From Streptomyces sp. NBC_00259 (lineage in GTDB: Bacteria > Actinomycetota > Actinomycetes > Streptomycetales > Streptomycetaceae), in NCBI RefSeq assembly GCF_036181745.1, contig NZ_CP108080.1, forward strand, positions 4,591,501 to 4,655,500: a stretch of DNA of 64,000 bases. The letters run 5' to 3'. Position numbers and translations under genes: made by a program. Below, piece by piece: positions 9,131 to 21,186 of this stretch. The notes under the pieces were generated by a model. The model worked only from the letters and a program-made list of their open reading frames with translations. It had not been told where the DNA came from and did no database searches. Numbering within the stretch: the first letter of the stretch is position 1; every line of letters begins with the position of its first letter.

Positions 9131-10095
9131 ACGACGCACTCGACGTCGCCCTGCGGCTTCTCGCCGTGTTCGCCGTGTTCCTCGTCCTGCCCCTCGTCAT
9201 CGGGCAGACCGAGCACAAGGTGATGGCCCATATGCAGGGCCGCCTCGGCCCCATGTACGCCGGCGGCTTCCACGGCTGGGCCCAGCTCGTCGCCGACGGC
9301 GTGAAGTTCGCGCAGAAGGAGGACGTGGTCCCGGCCAACGCCGACCGCCGCATCTTCCAGCTCGCCCCCGCCGTCGCGCTGCTCCCGTACCTCCTCGTGC
9401 TGGTCGCGATCCCCATCGGCCCGAGCGAGGGCGCGGTCGGGATCGTCGTGGACGCCGGCATCTTCTTCGTGCTCGCGGTCATGGGTGTCGGCGTGCTCGG
9501 CTCGCTGATGGCGGGCTGGGCCTCGGCCAACAAGTTCTCCCTCCTCGGCGGTCTGCGTACCGCCGCCCAGCTCCTCGCGTACGAGCTGCCGATGCTGCTC
9601 GCCGCCGCGTCCGTCGCGATGGCGGCCGGCACGGTCTCCCTCCCCGGCATCCTGAACGCCTTCGAGTGGTGGTGGCTGCCCTGGCAGATCGTGGGCGCGA
9701 TCGTCTTCTTCGTCGCCGGTCTCGCCGAGCTGCAGCGTCCGCCGTTCGACATGCCGGTCGCCGACTCCGAGATCATCTTCGGTGCGTACACCGAGTACAC
9801 GGGGCTGCGCTTCGCGCTCTTCCTGCTCGCCGAGTACGCGGGCATCGTCGTCCTCTGCGGTCTGACCACCGTCCTCTTCCTCGGCGGCTGGCACGGTCCG
9901 TTCGGCGCCGACGGTCTCGGCTGGGTCTGGACCCTGCTCAAGACCGGCGTGCTCGCCTTCATCGTGATCTGGCTCCGCGTGACCTATCCGCGGCTGCGCG
10001 AGGACCAGCTGCAGCGGCTCGCCTGGACGACGCTCGTGCCGCTCGCCCTCGCCCAGATCGCCCTCACCGGCGTCGTCAAGGTGGTGATGCAGTAA
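9127..10095 (+). CDS. nuoH: NADH-quinone oxidoreductase subunit H
   Basis: This 322-residue membrane subunit connects the quinone site to the proton-pumping arm. It has eight or so hydrophobic helices and family signatures [61 protein letters not shown] and [17 protein letters not shown]. The start is GTG, overlapping the nuoC stop. It is directly followed by nuoI, not nuoG as in 14-gene operons, consistent with the missing NADH-input module. Confidence 0.95.
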   Translation: MNDALDVALRLLAVFAVFLVLPLVIGQTEHKVMAHMQGRLGPMYAGGFHGWAQLVADGVKFAQKEDVVPANADRRIFQLAPAVALLPYLLVLVAIPIGPSEGAVGIVVDAGIFFVLAVMGVGVLGSLMAGWASANKFSLLGGLRTAAQLLAYELPMLLAAASVAMAAGTVSLPGILNAFEWWWLPWQIVGAIVFFVAGLAELQRPPFDMPVADSEIIFGAYTEYTGLRFALFLLAEYAGIVVLCGLTTVLFLGGWHGPFGADGLGWVWTLLKTGVLAFIVIWLRVTYPRLREDQLQRLAWTTLVPLALAQIALTGVVKVVMQ

Positions 10096-10685
10096 TGCCT
10101 CCGATCCCCGGATCAGGCCTGGCCAAGGGTCTCGCCGTCACCCTGCGGACGATGACGAGGCGCTCGCACACCGCGCAGTACCCGGACGCCCAGCCCGAAC
10201 TGCCGCCCCGTACGCGCGGCGTGATCGGTCTGTTCGAGGAGAACTGCACGGTCTGCATGCTCTGCGCCCGCGAGTGCCCCGACTGGTGCATCTACATCGA
10301 CTCCCACAAGGAGACGGTCCCGGCCGCGGTGCCCGGCGGACGTGAGCGCAGCCGCAACGTCCTCGACCGGTTCGCGATCGACTTCTCGCTCTGCATGTAC
10401 TGCGGTATCTGCATCGAGGTGTGTCCTTTCGACGCGCTGTTCTGGTCTCCGGAGTTCGAGTACGCGGAGACGGACATCCGTGAGCTGACCCATGAGCGGG
10501 ACAAGCTCCGGGAGTGGATGTGGACGGTCCCGGCGCCGCCCGCGCTCGACCCGGCCGCGGAGGAGCCGAAGGAGATCGCCGCGGCCCGCAAGACCGCGGA
10601 GAAGCTCGCCGCCGCCCAGGCAGCCCAAGCCGGCCCGGACTCCACGGAGCAGGCCGCACCGCCCGCCGAGGGAGGCCAGGCATGA
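10095..10685 (+). CDS. nuoI: NADH-quinone oxidoreductase subunit I, 2x[4Fe-4S] ferredoxin-like
   Basis: NuoI relays electrons to NuoB through two [4Fe-4S] clusters. Both ferredoxin motifs are present: [12 protein letters not shown] and [12 protein letters not shown]. An Ala/Glu-rich tail of ~50 residues follows the conserved domain; total 196 aa. The ATG overlaps the nuoH TAA by one base. With NuoE, F and G absent from the operon, NuoI is the outermost Fe-S subunit and the natural entry point for a ferredoxin-type donor. Confidence 0.95.
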   Translation: MPPIPGSGLAKGLAVTLRTMTRRSHTAQYPDAQPELPPRTRGVIGLFEENCTVCMLCARECPDWCIYIDSHKETVPAAVPGGRERSRNVLDRFAIDFSLCMYCGICIEVCPFDALFWSPEFEYAETDIRELTHERDKLREWMWTVPAPPALDPAAEEPKEIAAARKTAEKLAAAQAAQAGPDSTEQAAPPAEGGQA

Positions 10686-11284
10686 CGCTCGCCGCCCACG
10701 CCCTCGCCCAGACCGCCTCCGCCCAGAACGCCGTCGCGGGGACCGGCAACGGTTTCCTGTCCCCGACCGGCGTCGAGATCGCGTTCCTCCTCGTCGGCAT
10801 CGCCACCCTCGCCGCGGCCGTCGTCACGGTCACGACCAAACAGCTGGTGCACGCCGCCCTCTGGCTGGTCGTCGCGCTGGGCGGCCTCGCCGTCGAGTAC
10901 CTCCTGCTCACCGCCGAGTTCATCGCCTGGGTGCAGGTGCTGATCTATGTCGGTTCCGTCGTCGTTCTCCTCCTCTTCGGGCTGATGCTCACCAAGGCCC
11001 CCATCGGCCGCTCCCCGGACGCCGACTCGGGCAACCGCCCCGCCGCCCTCGTCGTGGCCGTGGCCGCCGCGGCCGCCCTGGTCTGGGTGGTCGTCGACGC
11101 GTTCCGCACCACCTGGATCGACCTGGACGGTCCGGTGCAGGGGTCCACCCGGGTCTCCGGAGAGATGCTCTTCCGGCACTGGGTGCTGCCGTTCGAAGCG
11201 CTCTCGGTCCTGCTCCTCGCCGCACTGGTCGGCGCGATCGTCCTGTCCCGCAAGAACTCCCAGGACCCGGAGGGGAAGAGCTGA
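10682..11284 (+). CDS. nuoJ: NADH-quinone oxidoreductase subunit J
   Basis: This is a 200-residue integral membrane subunit with about five hydrophobic segments and the family pattern [47 protein letters not shown]. Its C-terminus is hydrophilic. The ATG overlaps the nuoI stop (ATGA) and the stop overlaps nuoK (TGATG). An Ala/Gln-rich N-terminal stretch precedes the first helix. Confidence 0.92.
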   Translation: MTLAAHALAQTASAQNAVAGTGNGFLSPTGVEIAFLLVGIATLAAAVVTVTTKQLVHAALWLVVALGGLAVEYLLLTAEFIAWVQVLIYVGSVVVLLLFGLMLTKAPIGRSPDADSGNRPAALVVAVAAAAALVWVVVDAFRTTWIDLDGPVQGSTRVSGEMLFRHWVLPFEALSVLLLAALVGAIVLSRKNSQDPEGKS

Positions 11285-11639
11285 TGCATCTCGCCTATCC
11301 CGCGGTGCTCTCCGTCCTGCTCTTCTGCACCGGGCTGTACGGAGTGCTCGCCCGCCGCAACGCGATCCTGGTCCTGATGTCCGTCGAGCTGATGCTCAAC
11401 GCGGTCAACCTCAACCTCGTCGCGTTCGACGTCTGGCTCCGTGACACCCTGCACACCGGCCAGGCGCTGACCCTGTTCACCATCGCCATCGCCGCGGCGG
11501 AGATCGGCATCGGCCTGGCGATCGTCCTGATGGTGTACCGCAATCGCGGCACCTCGGACATCGACAAGCTCCGCGACACCGCCGAGGGCCAAGAACCGGC
11601 CGAGGCCGCCGCCCCGGCAGAGAAGGCTGAGGCCACCGC

Positions 11640-11643
<4 letters not shown>
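11284..11643 (+). CDS. nuoK: NADH-quinone oxidoreductase subunit K
   Basis: This is an antiporter-like small subunit with three membrane helices. The conserved [18 protein letters not shown] carries the glutamate used in proton translocation, and a second Glu lies in [18 protein letters not shown]. Length is 119 aa with an Ala/Glu-rich tail. The ATG overlaps nuoJ by one base and the stop overlaps the nuoL GTG. Confidence 0.94.
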
Positions 11644-13622
<1,979 letters not shown>

Positions 13623-13625
13623 GCC

Positions 13626-15254
13626 GTGATCGATATCAGCGAATCCGTGATGCAGGTCCTTCTGGCGTTCATCGTCGTCGGTCCGCTCATCGGCGCCGTG
13701 GCCGCCCTCCTGCCGGCCCCGCCCGGACTGAAGGGGAAGTCCCCTGACCAGGCCGTGCTCCGCCACGGTGTCGTCGTCACCGGCGTGATCCTCGCCGCCG
13801 CGATCGTCCTCGCGCTCGGCTTCGACCACGACCAGCCGGCGAAGATGCAGGCCACGACGGACATCAGCTGGATCCCGGCACTGGACGTGCGGATCCACCT
13901 CGGCACCGACGGCATTTCCCTCCCCCTTCTGGTCCTGACCGCGCTGCTGACCTTCCTCTGCGCGCTCTACAGCTACTTCAAGATGCCGTCGGGCCCGTCC
14001 CCGAAGGCCTTCGTCGCACTGATCCTCCTGCTCGAGTCCGGCACCCTCGCCACCTTCGCCGTCCTCGATCTGCTGCTGTTCTTCCTCGCCTTCGAGATGG
14101 TCCTCATCCCGATGTACTTCCTCATCGCCCGCTGGGGCGGTGAGGGCCGCCGCCAGGCGGCCTGGAAGTTCATCCTCTTCACTCTGCTCGGTTCGGTCGT
14201 CATGCTGCTCGGCCTGCTCCTCGTCGGAGTCAAGGCCGGCACGTTCGACATGGTGGCACTCGCCACTGACAACGGTCGGGGCCTGAGTGCATCCGTGCAG
14301 GTCATCGCCGTTCTCGCGATCGGGATCGGCCTCGCGGTGAAGACGCCGATGTGGCCGCTGCACAGCTGGCTCCCGGACGCCCACACCGCCGCCCCGACCG
14401 TCGGCTCGGTCCTTCTCGCGGGCGTACTGCTGAAGATGGGTACGTACGGATTCGTCCGGATCGTCCTGCCGATCGCGCCCGACGGGATGCAGGTCTTCGC
14501 CCCGTACCTCGCGGCCTTCGCCGTCGCGGGCATCATCTACGGATCGCTCGCCTGCCTCGCCCTGTCCCGCCCGTCGTCCGCACACCGCCCCTCGGCGAGC
14601 CTCTTCGAGCCGCTCGACCCGACCGGCCCGAAGGGCGACCTCAAGCGGCTGATCGCGTACTCCTCCGTCGGCCACATGGGCTTCGTCCTCCTCGGCATCG
14701 CGACCATGACCCCGACCGGCGTCAACGGCGCGCTCTTCGCCAACATCGCCCACGGCCTCATCACCGGCCTGCTGTTCTTCCTCGTCGGAGCCATCAAGGA
14801 CCGCTACGGCACCGCCGACCTCGACACGCTGGCCGGCGCCACCGGCGCCGCGCTCTACGGCCGGGCGCCCCGCCTCGGCGGACTGCTCGCCTTCGCCGCC
14901 GTCGCCTCGCTGGGCCTGCCCGGACTCGCCGGATTCTGGGGAGAAATGCTCGCGCTGTTCGGCGCGTTCGACCCCGCCGACGGTCTCAGCCGCCCCGCCT
15001 TCCTCACCTTCATGGCGATCGGCGGTCTCGGCACGCTCCTCACCGCCGCCTATCTCCTCATCATCGTCCGCCGCGTCTGCATGGGCGCCGCACGGCCCGC
15101 CGGCGAGGCGCAGATCGCCGACGTCCAGGGCTACGAGTTCGCCGCCTGGACGCCGCTCGTCGTCCTCACCGTCCTCGCCGGACTCTGGCCCGCGGTCCTC
15201 CTCGGCCTCACCGACCCGGCCGTGCAGAAGCTCCTCGCGGGAGGAAAGGCATGA
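13626..15254 (+). CDS. nuoM: NADH-quinone oxidoreductase subunit M
   Basis: This is the second antiporter-like pumping subunit, 542 aa. Conserved motifs are LLFFLAFEMVLIPMYFLIARWGG, KTPMWPLHSWLPDAHTAAPTVGSVLLAGVLLKMGTYG and DLKRLIAYSSVGHMGFVLLG. A hydrophilic insertion of about 20 residues (SRPSSAHRPSASLFEPLDPT) lies just before the conserved Lys helix and looks lineage-specific. The start is GTG 13626 and the stop overlaps the nuoN ATG. Confidence 0.95.
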   Translation: MIDISESVMQVLLAFIVVGPLIGAVAALLPAPPGLKGKSPDQAVLRHGVVVTGVILAAAIVLALGFDHDQPAKMQATTDISWIPALDVRIHLGTDGISLPLLVLTALLTFLCALYSYFKMPSGPSPKAFVALILLLESGTLATFAVLDLLLFFLAFEMVLIPMYFLIARWGGEGRRQAAWKFILFTLLGSVVMLLGLLLVGVKAGTFDMVALATDNGRGLSASVQVIAVLAIGIGLAVKTPMWPLHSWLPDAHTAAPTVGSVLLAGVLLKMGTYGFVRIVLPIAPDGMQVFAPYLAAFAVAGIIYGSLACLALSRPSSAHRPSASLFEPLDPTGPKGDLKRLIAYSSVGHMGFVLLGIATMTPTGVNGALFANIAHGLITGLLFFLVGAIKDRYGTADLDTLAGATGAALYGRAPRLGGLLAFAAVASLGLPGLAGFWGEMLALFGAFDPADGLSRPAFLTFMAIGGLGTLLTAAYLLIIVRRVCMGAARPAGEAQIADVQGYEFAAWTPLVVLTVLAGLWPAVLLGLTDPAVQKLLAGGKA

Positions 15255-16786
15255 CCCCGGCCGCCACGCACGCGCTGTCCGCGCCCGTCGTCCAGTCCGT
15301 CGACTGGCTCGCGATCGCCCCGCCGACCATCGCCGCGGTGGCCGCCCTGCTCATCCTGGTCGCCGACCTCTTCGTCGCCGAGCGGAACAAGAAGTACCTG
15401 GGCTACGCGGCCATCGCCGGCCTCGTCGCCGCGGTGATCACGCTCGTCCCGCTGCGCAAGGGCGACCGCTCCACCTTCTGCCTCACCACCGCCCCGGACG
15501 CCTGCAGTTACACGGCGGACCACTTCGCGCTGGTCATCCAACTCCTCGTGCTCGGCGGCGCGCTGCTCACCGCGCTCCTCTCCGTCACCGAGACCAAGGA
15601 CCGGCTCCCCGCGGGCGAGTACTGGTTCCTGCTGCTGTCCTCGGCCGCCGGAGCCGCACTGCTGCCCGCCTCGCGCGACCTCGCCACCCTCGTCGTCGCC
15701 CTCGAAGTGGCCTCCCTCCCGGCGTTCGCCCTGGTCGGCCTGCGTCGCGGCGACCGGCTCTCCAGCGAGGCCGCGCTCAAGTTCTTCCTCTCCTCGGTCA
15801 CCGCCACCGCCGTGATGCTGCTCGGCGTCAGCTTCGTGTACGCGTCGACCGGCACCCTGCACCTCAACCAGATCGCGGCCCGTATGGACGCCGTTCCCGG
15901 GCAGCTGGAGATCCTCGCCCAGGCGGGAGTCGCCCTCACCCTCGTCGGGTTCGCCTTCAAGACGGCCGCGGTGCCCTTCCACTTCTGGGTGCCCGACACC
16001 TATGTGGGCGCGCCGCTGCCCGTCGCCGCCTACCTCTCCGTCGTCGGCAAGGCGGTCGGCTTCTCCGGGCTGGTCCTGGTGACCGTCATCGCCTTCCCCG
16101 CCTACGCGGACGTGTGGGGGCCCGTCATGGTCGTACTCGCCGGTCTCACCATGACCGCGGGCAATGTCGCAGCCCTACGCCAGTCGGCCACACGTGCGAA
16201 CAGCGCGGTACGGCTGCTCGCCTGGTCCTCGGTGGCGCAGGCCGGCTACATCCTGGTGCCGATCGCAGCGGCCGCGTACTCCAGCGACGACCAGATCGGC
16301 TCCACCGTCGCCTACGCCCTCATGTACGCCGTCGTGAACCTCGGTGCCTTCGCCGTCGTCGCCCTGGTCGCGCGCACGAAGCCGCTGAACCGGATCGCGG
16401 ACTACCGGGGCCTGTACGCGACCCGCCCCGTGACCGCCCTGCTGATGGGCTTCTTCCTGCTCTGCCTGGCCGGACTGCCGCCCGGCATCATCGGGCTCTT
16501 CGCGAAGGTCACGGTCTTCTCGGCCGCGGTCGACGCGGGTCTCGGCTGGCTCGCGGTCGTCATGGCCGTCAACGTCGTGATCGCGCTCTACTACTACCTG
16601 CAGTGGACCGCCCTGCTCTTCAGGGCGCCCGAGGAGGCACCCGGGGGCGCGCCGGAAACCGCCCCGGAGCGGCACCGCGCACCCACTCCTGTCACGGTCG
16701 CGATCGCCCTGACCGGTGCCGCGGCCATCCTGCTGTCCGGCTGGCCTCAGTTGGTGCTGAGATTCGCCGCGGTGAGCCTCTTCTGA
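15251..16786 (+). CDS. nuoN: NADH-quinone oxidoreductase subunit N
   Basis: This is the third antiporter-like subunit and last gene of the operon, 511 aa. Motifs include ALEVASLPAFALVGLRRGDRLSSEAALKFFLSS, KTAAVPFHFWVPDTYVGAPLPVAAYLS and RLLAWSSVAQAGYIL. Ten nuo genes in all (A, B, C, H, I, J, K, L, M, N) run without a break. The peripheral NADH module (E, F, G) and the 49-kDa subunit D are not in the window at this locus. Streptomyces normally carry a separate full nuo operon, which could supply NuoD. Confidence 0.95.
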   Translation: MTPAATHALSAPVVQSVDWLAIAPPTIAAVAALLILVADLFVAERNKKYLGYAAIAGLVAAVITLVPLRKGDRSTFCLTTAPDACSYTADHFALVIQLLVLGGALLTALLSVTETKDRLPAGEYWFLLLSSAAGAALLPASRDLATLVVALEVASLPAFALVGLRRGDRLSSEAALKFFLSSVTATAVMLLGVSFVYASTGTLHLNQIAARMDAVPGQLEILAQAGVALTLVGFAFKTAAVPFHFWVPDTYVGAPLPVAAYLSVVGKAVGFSGLVLVTVIAFPAYADVWGPVMVVLAGLTMTAGNVAALRQSATRANSAVRLLAWSSVAQAGYILVPIAAAAYSSDDQIGSTVAYALMYAVVNLGAFAVVALVARTKPLNRIADYRGLYATRPVTALLMGFFLLCLAGLPPGIIGLFAKVTVFSAAVDAGLGWLAVVMAVNVVIALYYYLQWTALLFRAPEEAPGGAPETAPERHRAPTPVTVAIALTGAAAILLSGWPQLVLRFAAVSLF

Positions 16787-16912
16787 CGCGGCGGCCCTTC
16801 TGATGCGACGGTCGCCCACAAGGCTCTGACCTGGCGGTTCGACAAGCCGTGCCCCTACGGGGCACGGTGTTCCGCGCATCTGCACATCAGAAGACAATGA
16901 GGAGATCCAGCC

Positions 16913-17371
16913 GTGCTGAGCGGGTTCAAGGACTTCATTCTCCGCGGAAACGTGATCACGATGGCGATCGGTCTCGCCGTCGGCTCTGCCTTCACCGCGG
17001 TCGTCACGGGATTCAGCAACGCCTTCATCACCCCGCTCATCGGCCTCGCCACGCGCGGCACCGGTGACTTCAGCAAGGCCACGTTCTCCGCGGAGGGCGT
17101 GAAGTTCCCCTACGGCCTCTTCATCAGTGCCGCGATCGCCTTCGTGATCACCGCGGCGGTGCTCTACTTCTGCGTCGTCGCCCCGATGATGAAGGTGCAG
17201 AACCGCTTCATCAAGGACGAGCCGGTCAGTATCAAGGCGGCCGTCCGCGACTGCCCCCGCTGCTACACGGAGATCCCCGCGATCGCCAGCCGCTGCGCGC
17301 ACTGCACCAGTGAGGTGGAGCCCCTTCCGGAGGCACTGGAGAGGGCCGGGCTGCTCCCGGCCCAGCGCTGA
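16913..17371 (+). CDS. mscL: Large-conductance mechanosensitive channel with C-terminal zinc-ribbon-like tail
   Basis: The N-terminal ~110 residues fit MscL: SGFKDFILRGNVITMAIGLAVGSAFTAVVTGF is TM1, and LFISAAIAFVITAAVLYFCVV is TM2. MscL opens under membrane tension to release solutes in hypo-osmotic shock. In place of the usual short helical bundle alone, the C-terminus has two CxxC pairs (CPRC and CAHC, 14 residues apart), a rubredoxin/zinc-ribbon-like knuckle. Length is 152 aa. The start is GTG 16913 with GAGGAG upstream. No close operon partner is evident. Confidence 0.85.
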   Translation: MLSGFKDFILRGNVITMAIGLAVGSAFTAVVTGFSNAFITPLIGLATRGTGDFSKATFSAEGVKFPYGLFISAAIAFVITAAVLYFCVVAPMMKVQNRFIKDEPVSIKAAVRDCPRCYTEIPAIASRCAHCTSEVEPLPEALERAGLLPAQR

Positions 17372-17526
17372 TTCACCCGAACGGCCCAACGGCGCCGACG
17401 TCCCCGCCCGTGAGGGCGGGGGAACCCGCGGCTCCCGCCTGGCGTTGACCAGTACGGGAGGGTCCACTGGAGAGCGGACCACGACCAGCAGAGGGTTCCC
17501 CTGCCGCACCACCTGGAGGGCGTACC

Positions 17527-18390
17527 GTGCACCGCCGGCACAACGGACTGAGGACTGCCGTTCTCCTCGGGGGACTGTCAGCCCTCATCATCGTCATCGG
17601 CAGTCTGTTCGGCCGTATGGGCCTGATCGTCGCCGTCCTCGTGGCCCTGGGGACGAATGCGTACGCGTACTGGAACAGCGACAAGCTGGCCCTGCGCGCC
17701 ATGCGCGCCCGCCCCGTCAGCGAGTTCGAGGCACCGGCCCTCTACCGGATGGTCAGGGATCTCTCCACCCAGGCGCGTCAGCCGATGCCCCGGCTGTACA
17801 TCTCCCCGACCCAGGCGCCGAACGCGTTCGCCACGGGACGCAATCCGCGCAACGCGGCGGTCTGCTGCACCGAAGGGATCCTGCGGATCCTCGACGAGCG
17901 GGAGCTGCGCGGAGTCATCGGCCATGAGCTGAGCCACGTCTACAACCGGGACATCCTCATCTCGTCCGTGGCCGGCGCCCTCGCCTCGGTCATCATGTTC
18001 CTGGTCAACTTCGCCTGGCTGATCCCCATAGGCCGCTCGGACGACGATGACGGCCCAGGCATTCTCGGCATGCTCCTGATCATGATTCTGGGCCCGCTCG
18101 CGGCGTCCGTCATCCAGCTCGCCATCAGCCGCTCCCGGGAGTACGAGGCCGACGCCTCGGGAGCCAGGCTCACCGGGGACCCGCTCGCCCTCGCCAGTGC
18201 CCTGCGCAAGCTCGACGCGGGGACCAAGCAGCTGCCGCTGCCGCCCGAGCCGAAGATCGAGACGGCGAGTCACATGATGATCGCGAATCCCTTCCGCCCC
18301 GGCCAGGGCCTGTCCAAGATGTTCTCCACGCACCCACCGATGGCGGAGCGCATCGCCCGCCTCGAACAGATGGCAGGTCACCGTCCATGA
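17527..18390 (+). CDS. htpX: M48 family membrane metalloprotease HtpX
   Basis: HtpX degrades damaged or misassembled membrane proteins at the cytoplasmic membrane. The zinc motif HELSH lies in [19 protein letters not shown] and the third ligand Glu in [17 protein letters not shown]. There are two hydrophobic helices at the N-terminus and two in the centre ([18 protein letters not shown] and [18 protein letters not shown]). Length is 287 aa, usual for the family. The start is GTG 17527. It overlaps the next gene by 4 bp, so the two are probably co-translated. Confidence 0.94.
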   Translation: MHRRHNGLRTAVLLGGLSALIIVIGSLFGRMGLIVAVLVALGTNAYAYWNSDKLALRAMRARPVSEFEAPALYRMVRDLSTQARQPMPRLYISPTQAPNAFATGRNPRNAAVCCTEGILRILDERELRGVIGHELSHVYNRDILISSVAGALASVIMFLVNFAWLIPIGRSDDDDGPGILGMLLIMILGPLAASVIQLAISRSREYEADASGARLTGDPLALASALRKLDAGTKQLPLPPEPKIETASHMMIANPFRPGQGLSKMFSTHPPMAERIARLEQMAGHRP

Positions 18391-18782
18391 AGACAATCCT
18401 GAACGTCATATGGCTCGTCCTGTGCGGTTTCTGGATGTTCCTCGGCTATCTGCTGGCCGGTGTGCTGCTGTGCATCACGATCATCGGCATCCCCTTCGGC
18501 CTGGCGGCGTTCCGCATCGGCGTCTACGCGCTCTGGCCGTTCGGCTACACGGTGGTGGACCGCAGGGACTCAGGTGCGCCGTCCTGCGTCGGCAACGTGC
18601 TGTGGCTGGTCCTGGCGGGCTGGTGGCTGGCCCTCGGTCATGTCGTCACGGGCATCGCCCTCTGCATCACGATCATCGGCATCCCGCTGGGCATCGCGAA
18701 CTTCAAGCTGATCCCGGTCTCGCTGCTGCCGCTGGGCAAGGAGATCGTGTCGACGGACGAGCCGTTCACGGCGCGGTACTGA
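18387..18782 (+). CDS. YccF-domain membrane protein
   Basis: This is a 131-residue membrane protein built of two similar halves. Each half contains the motif CITIIGIP ([17 protein letters not shown] and [16 protein letters not shown]), the hallmark of the YccF family. The molecular function of the family is not established. ATG 18387 overlaps the htpX stop, which links it to membrane stress or quality control by context only. Confidence 0.85.
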   Translation: MKTILNVIWLVLCGFWMFLGYLLAGVLLCITIIGIPFGLAAFRIGVYALWPFGYTVVDRRDSGAPSCVGNVLWLVLAGWWLALGHVVTGIALCITIIGIPLGIANFKLIPVSLLPLGKEIVSTDEPFTARY

Positions 18783-18869
18783 GCGGCTGAGCGGCGTAGC
18801 GGTTGAGGCGCTGCGCGGTAGGAGGCGCCGGGCGACCGTGCGGTACTGCCGGCGGCCGGCCGCGGCCTG

Positions 18870-20129
18870 TCAGTCGTGGCCCTGTCGGCCGCCGCGCTCC
18901 CGCAATCCCGCCCGCACCGCGTACGCCGCGGCCCCCACCGCCAGCACCGCGGCGCCCGCAAGGACCGAGGACAGCGGAAGGGCGAACGCCAGCACCAGGC
19001 ATCCCGCGAGACCACAGGCGGCCGGCGCACGCCATCGGGAACTCAGCGTCCATGCCGAGGCGTTGGCAATGGCGTAGTACACGAGCACACCGAACGACGA
19101 GAAGCCGATCGCTCCCCGCACATCGACCGTCGCCGCCACGACGGCCACCACCAGCCCCACCGCGAGCTCCGCGTGGTGCGGGACCTGGAAGCGGGGGTGG
19201 ACGGCCGCGAGCGTGCGTGGGAGGTGGCCGTCCCGGGCCATCGCCAGCGTCGTCCGTGAGACACCGAGGATCAGCGCCAGCAGCGAGCCGAGCGCGGCCA
19301 CCGCCGCCCCGACCCGCACCACAGGGACCAGCCACTCCGCGCCCGCCGCCCGGGCGGCATCCGCCAGCGGAGCCGTTGCCCGGCCCAGCTCCGCCACGCC
19401 CAGCACGGAAAGGACCGCCAATGCGACACATACGTACACGACCAGCGTGATCCCGAGCGCCATCGGAATCGCCCGCGGAATGGTCCGGGCCGGGTCCCGC
19501 ACCTCCTCGCCGAGCGTGGCGATCCGCGCGTACCCGGCGAAGGCGAAGAACAGCAGCCCGGCCGCCTGAAGGACGCCTCCCGCGCCGCCGCCGGAGCCGT
19601 CCGACCCGAGCCTGCCCAGATCCGCGGACGCCGACGTGAGAGAGGAGACCACCACCGCCGTGAGGACCGCCAGCACGACCGCCACGATCGCCCGGGTCAG
19701 CCACGCCGACTTCTGAACTCCCCCGTAGTTCACGGCGGTCAGCGCCAGCACGGCGGCGACCGCCACGGCGTGCGCCTGCTCCGGCCACACGTACGCGCCG
19801 ACGGTCAGCGCCATCGCCGCACACGACGCGGTCTTGCCGACGACGAACGCCCAGCCCGCCAGATAACCCCAGAACGGGCCGAGCCTCTCCCGCCCGTAGA
19901 CGTATGTCCCGCCCGACGCGGGGTACCGGGCCGCGAGTCGTGCCGACGCCATCGCGTTGCCGTACGCCACCACCGCGGCCAGCCCCAGCCCCAGAAGCAG
20001 CAGCCTCCCGGAACCGGCCGCCGCGGCCGCGGGGGCCAGCGCGACGAAGACCCCGGCGCCGACCATCGAACCCAGCCCGATGACGACTGCGTCGAACACG
20101 CCGAGCGACCGGCGCAGCTCCTGTGTCAT
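18870..20129 (-). CDS. APC-superfamily amino acid permease
   Basis: The protein has 419 residues and about twelve hydrophobic segments. It shows the N-terminal APC signature LGVFDAVVIGLGSMVGAGVFVALAP and the central FFAFAGYARIATLGEEVRDPARTIPRAI typical of amino acid/polyamine permeases. The start is ATG 20129 (MTQELRRS), with upstream reading discarded. It is monocistronic, converging with the htpX-yccF pair. Substrate cannot be assigned. Confidence 0.88.
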   Translation of the reverse strand: MTQELRRSLGVFDAVVIGLGSMVGAGVFVALAPAAAAAGSGRLLLLGLGLAAVVAYGNAMASARLAARYPASGGTYVYGRERLGPFWGYLAGWAFVVGKTASCAAMALTVGAYVWPEQAHAVAVAAVLALTAVNYGGVQKSAWLTRAIVAVVLAVLTAVVVSSLTSASADLGRLGSDGSGGGAGGVLQAAGLLFFAFAGYARIATLGEEVRDPARTIPRAIPMALGITLVVYVCVALAVLSVLGVAELGRATAPLADAARAAGAEWLVPVVRVGAAVAALGSLLALILGVSRTTLAMARDGHLPRTLAAVHPRFQVPHHAELAVGLVVAVVAATVDVRGAIGFSSFGVLVYYAIANASAWTLSSRWRAPAACGLAGCLVLAFALPLSSVLAGAAVLAVGAAAYAVRAGLRERGGRQGHD

Positions 20130-20235
20130 GGACCGCACCCTACTGATCGCCGCAACCGCACTCGGTACGCACGTCGTCTGAGAGGACAACACCGCACGAA
20201 GAATGTGCACGAACAGAAGAAAGGCAGGTCATGGC

Positions 20236-20505
20236 ATGGGCATCATCAGCTGGATCGTCCTGGGGCTGCTCGCCGGGATCGTCGCCAAGATCCTGCTGCC
20301 GGGGCGCGACCCGGGGGGCTTCATAGGCACCACCCTCATCGGCATCGCGGGCGCCTTCGTCGGCGGCTGGATATCGACCCGTTTCCTGGACCGTCCGATC
20401 GCCAAGGACTTCTACGACGGCGCCACATGGGTGTCCGCCATCGGCGGCGCGCTCGTGCTGCTGATCGCGTACCGGATCCTGTTCGGCCACTCGCGTTCCC
20501 GCTAG
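20236..20505 (+). CDS. GlsB/YeaQ/YmgE family small membrane protein
   Basis: The 89-residue protein has three glycine-rich helices and the family pattern GIISWIVLGLLAGIVAKILLPGRDPGGFIGTTLIGIAGAFVGG. These transglycosylase-associated-type proteins are often stress induced, but no activity is established. I took ATG 20236; an upstream in-frame ATG at 20203 would add eleven residues that are not family-like. Confidence 0.85.
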   Translation: MGIISWIVLGLLAGIVAKILLPGRDPGGFIGTTLIGIAGAFVGGWISTRFLDRPIAKDFYDGATWVSAIGGALVLLIAYRILFGHSRSR

Positions 20506-20514
20506 GTCCCGAGC

Positions 20515-21186
20515 TCAGCCGGGGAGCCCGGTCTCCCGCAGGGTGAGGTTCAGCCGGCCGGTCAGGCCCAGCGCAGGATCGGCCGTGCCCGGATACACCT
20601 TCGGCACCCCGTGGTACGCGAACCGGGACGCGCCGCCGAAGACGAACAGGTCCCCCGACCCCAACTCCACATCCGTGTAGGGCCGCCCGCGGCCCTCCGT
20701 GTTCCCGAAGCGGAAGACACAGGTGTCGCCGATGCTCAGCGACACCACCGGGGCGCCGGACCGCTCGTCCTTGTCCTGGTGCATGCCCATCTTCGCGTCG
20801 CCGTCATAGAAGTTGACCAGCGCGGTGTCCGGCGCGTACGCCTCCGCCGCGGCGCGGCCCGCCGCGTCGTCCCCGTACGCTCCGGCCAGCGCCTCGCGCC
20901 CCAACTCCACCAGCCAGTCCGGGAATCCGGCGACCCTCGCGCCGTTCACGTCATCGGCCGTACGCGTATACCGGTACGGCTGCCAGTGCCAGCCGACGCA
21001 CACCGTCTGCACGGACATCACCCCACCGCGCGGCAGCCTGGTGTGGCGCAGAGGCACGGGCCCGCGGGCCCAGTCCCGGCACGCCTCGACCAGTTCGCGC
21101 TGCCGGGCCGCCGGCAACCACCCGGGGACGTGCACCGCCCCGGGCGCCACCACGGCCCGCTCGCGCGGGAACAGCCCGGACGTCAC
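20515..21186 (-). CDS. alkB: AlkB-type 2-oxoglutarate/Fe(II) DNA dealkylase
   Basis: AlkB oxidatively removes methyl groups from N1-methyladenine and N3-methylcytosine. The iron ligands are visible as HxD in MGMHQDKDER and the distal His in SRFAYHGVPKV. The 2-oxoglutarate-binding Arg residues lie in GRLNLTLRE. Length is 223 aa from GTG 21186. The GTGA overlap with the ogt stop shows a two-gene operon combining oxidative and suicidal alkyl repair. Confidence 0.93.
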   Translation of the reverse strand: MTSGLFPRERAVVAPGAVHVPGWLPAARQRELVEACRDWARGPVPLRHTRLPRGGVMSVQTVCVGWHWQPYRYTRTADDVNGARVAGFPDWLVELGREALAGAYGDDAAGRAAAEAYAPDTALVNFYDGDAKMGMHQDKDERSGAPVVSLSIGDTCVFRFGNTEGRGRPYTDVELGSGDLFVFGGASRFAYHGVPKVYPGTADPALGLTGRLNLTLRETGLPG

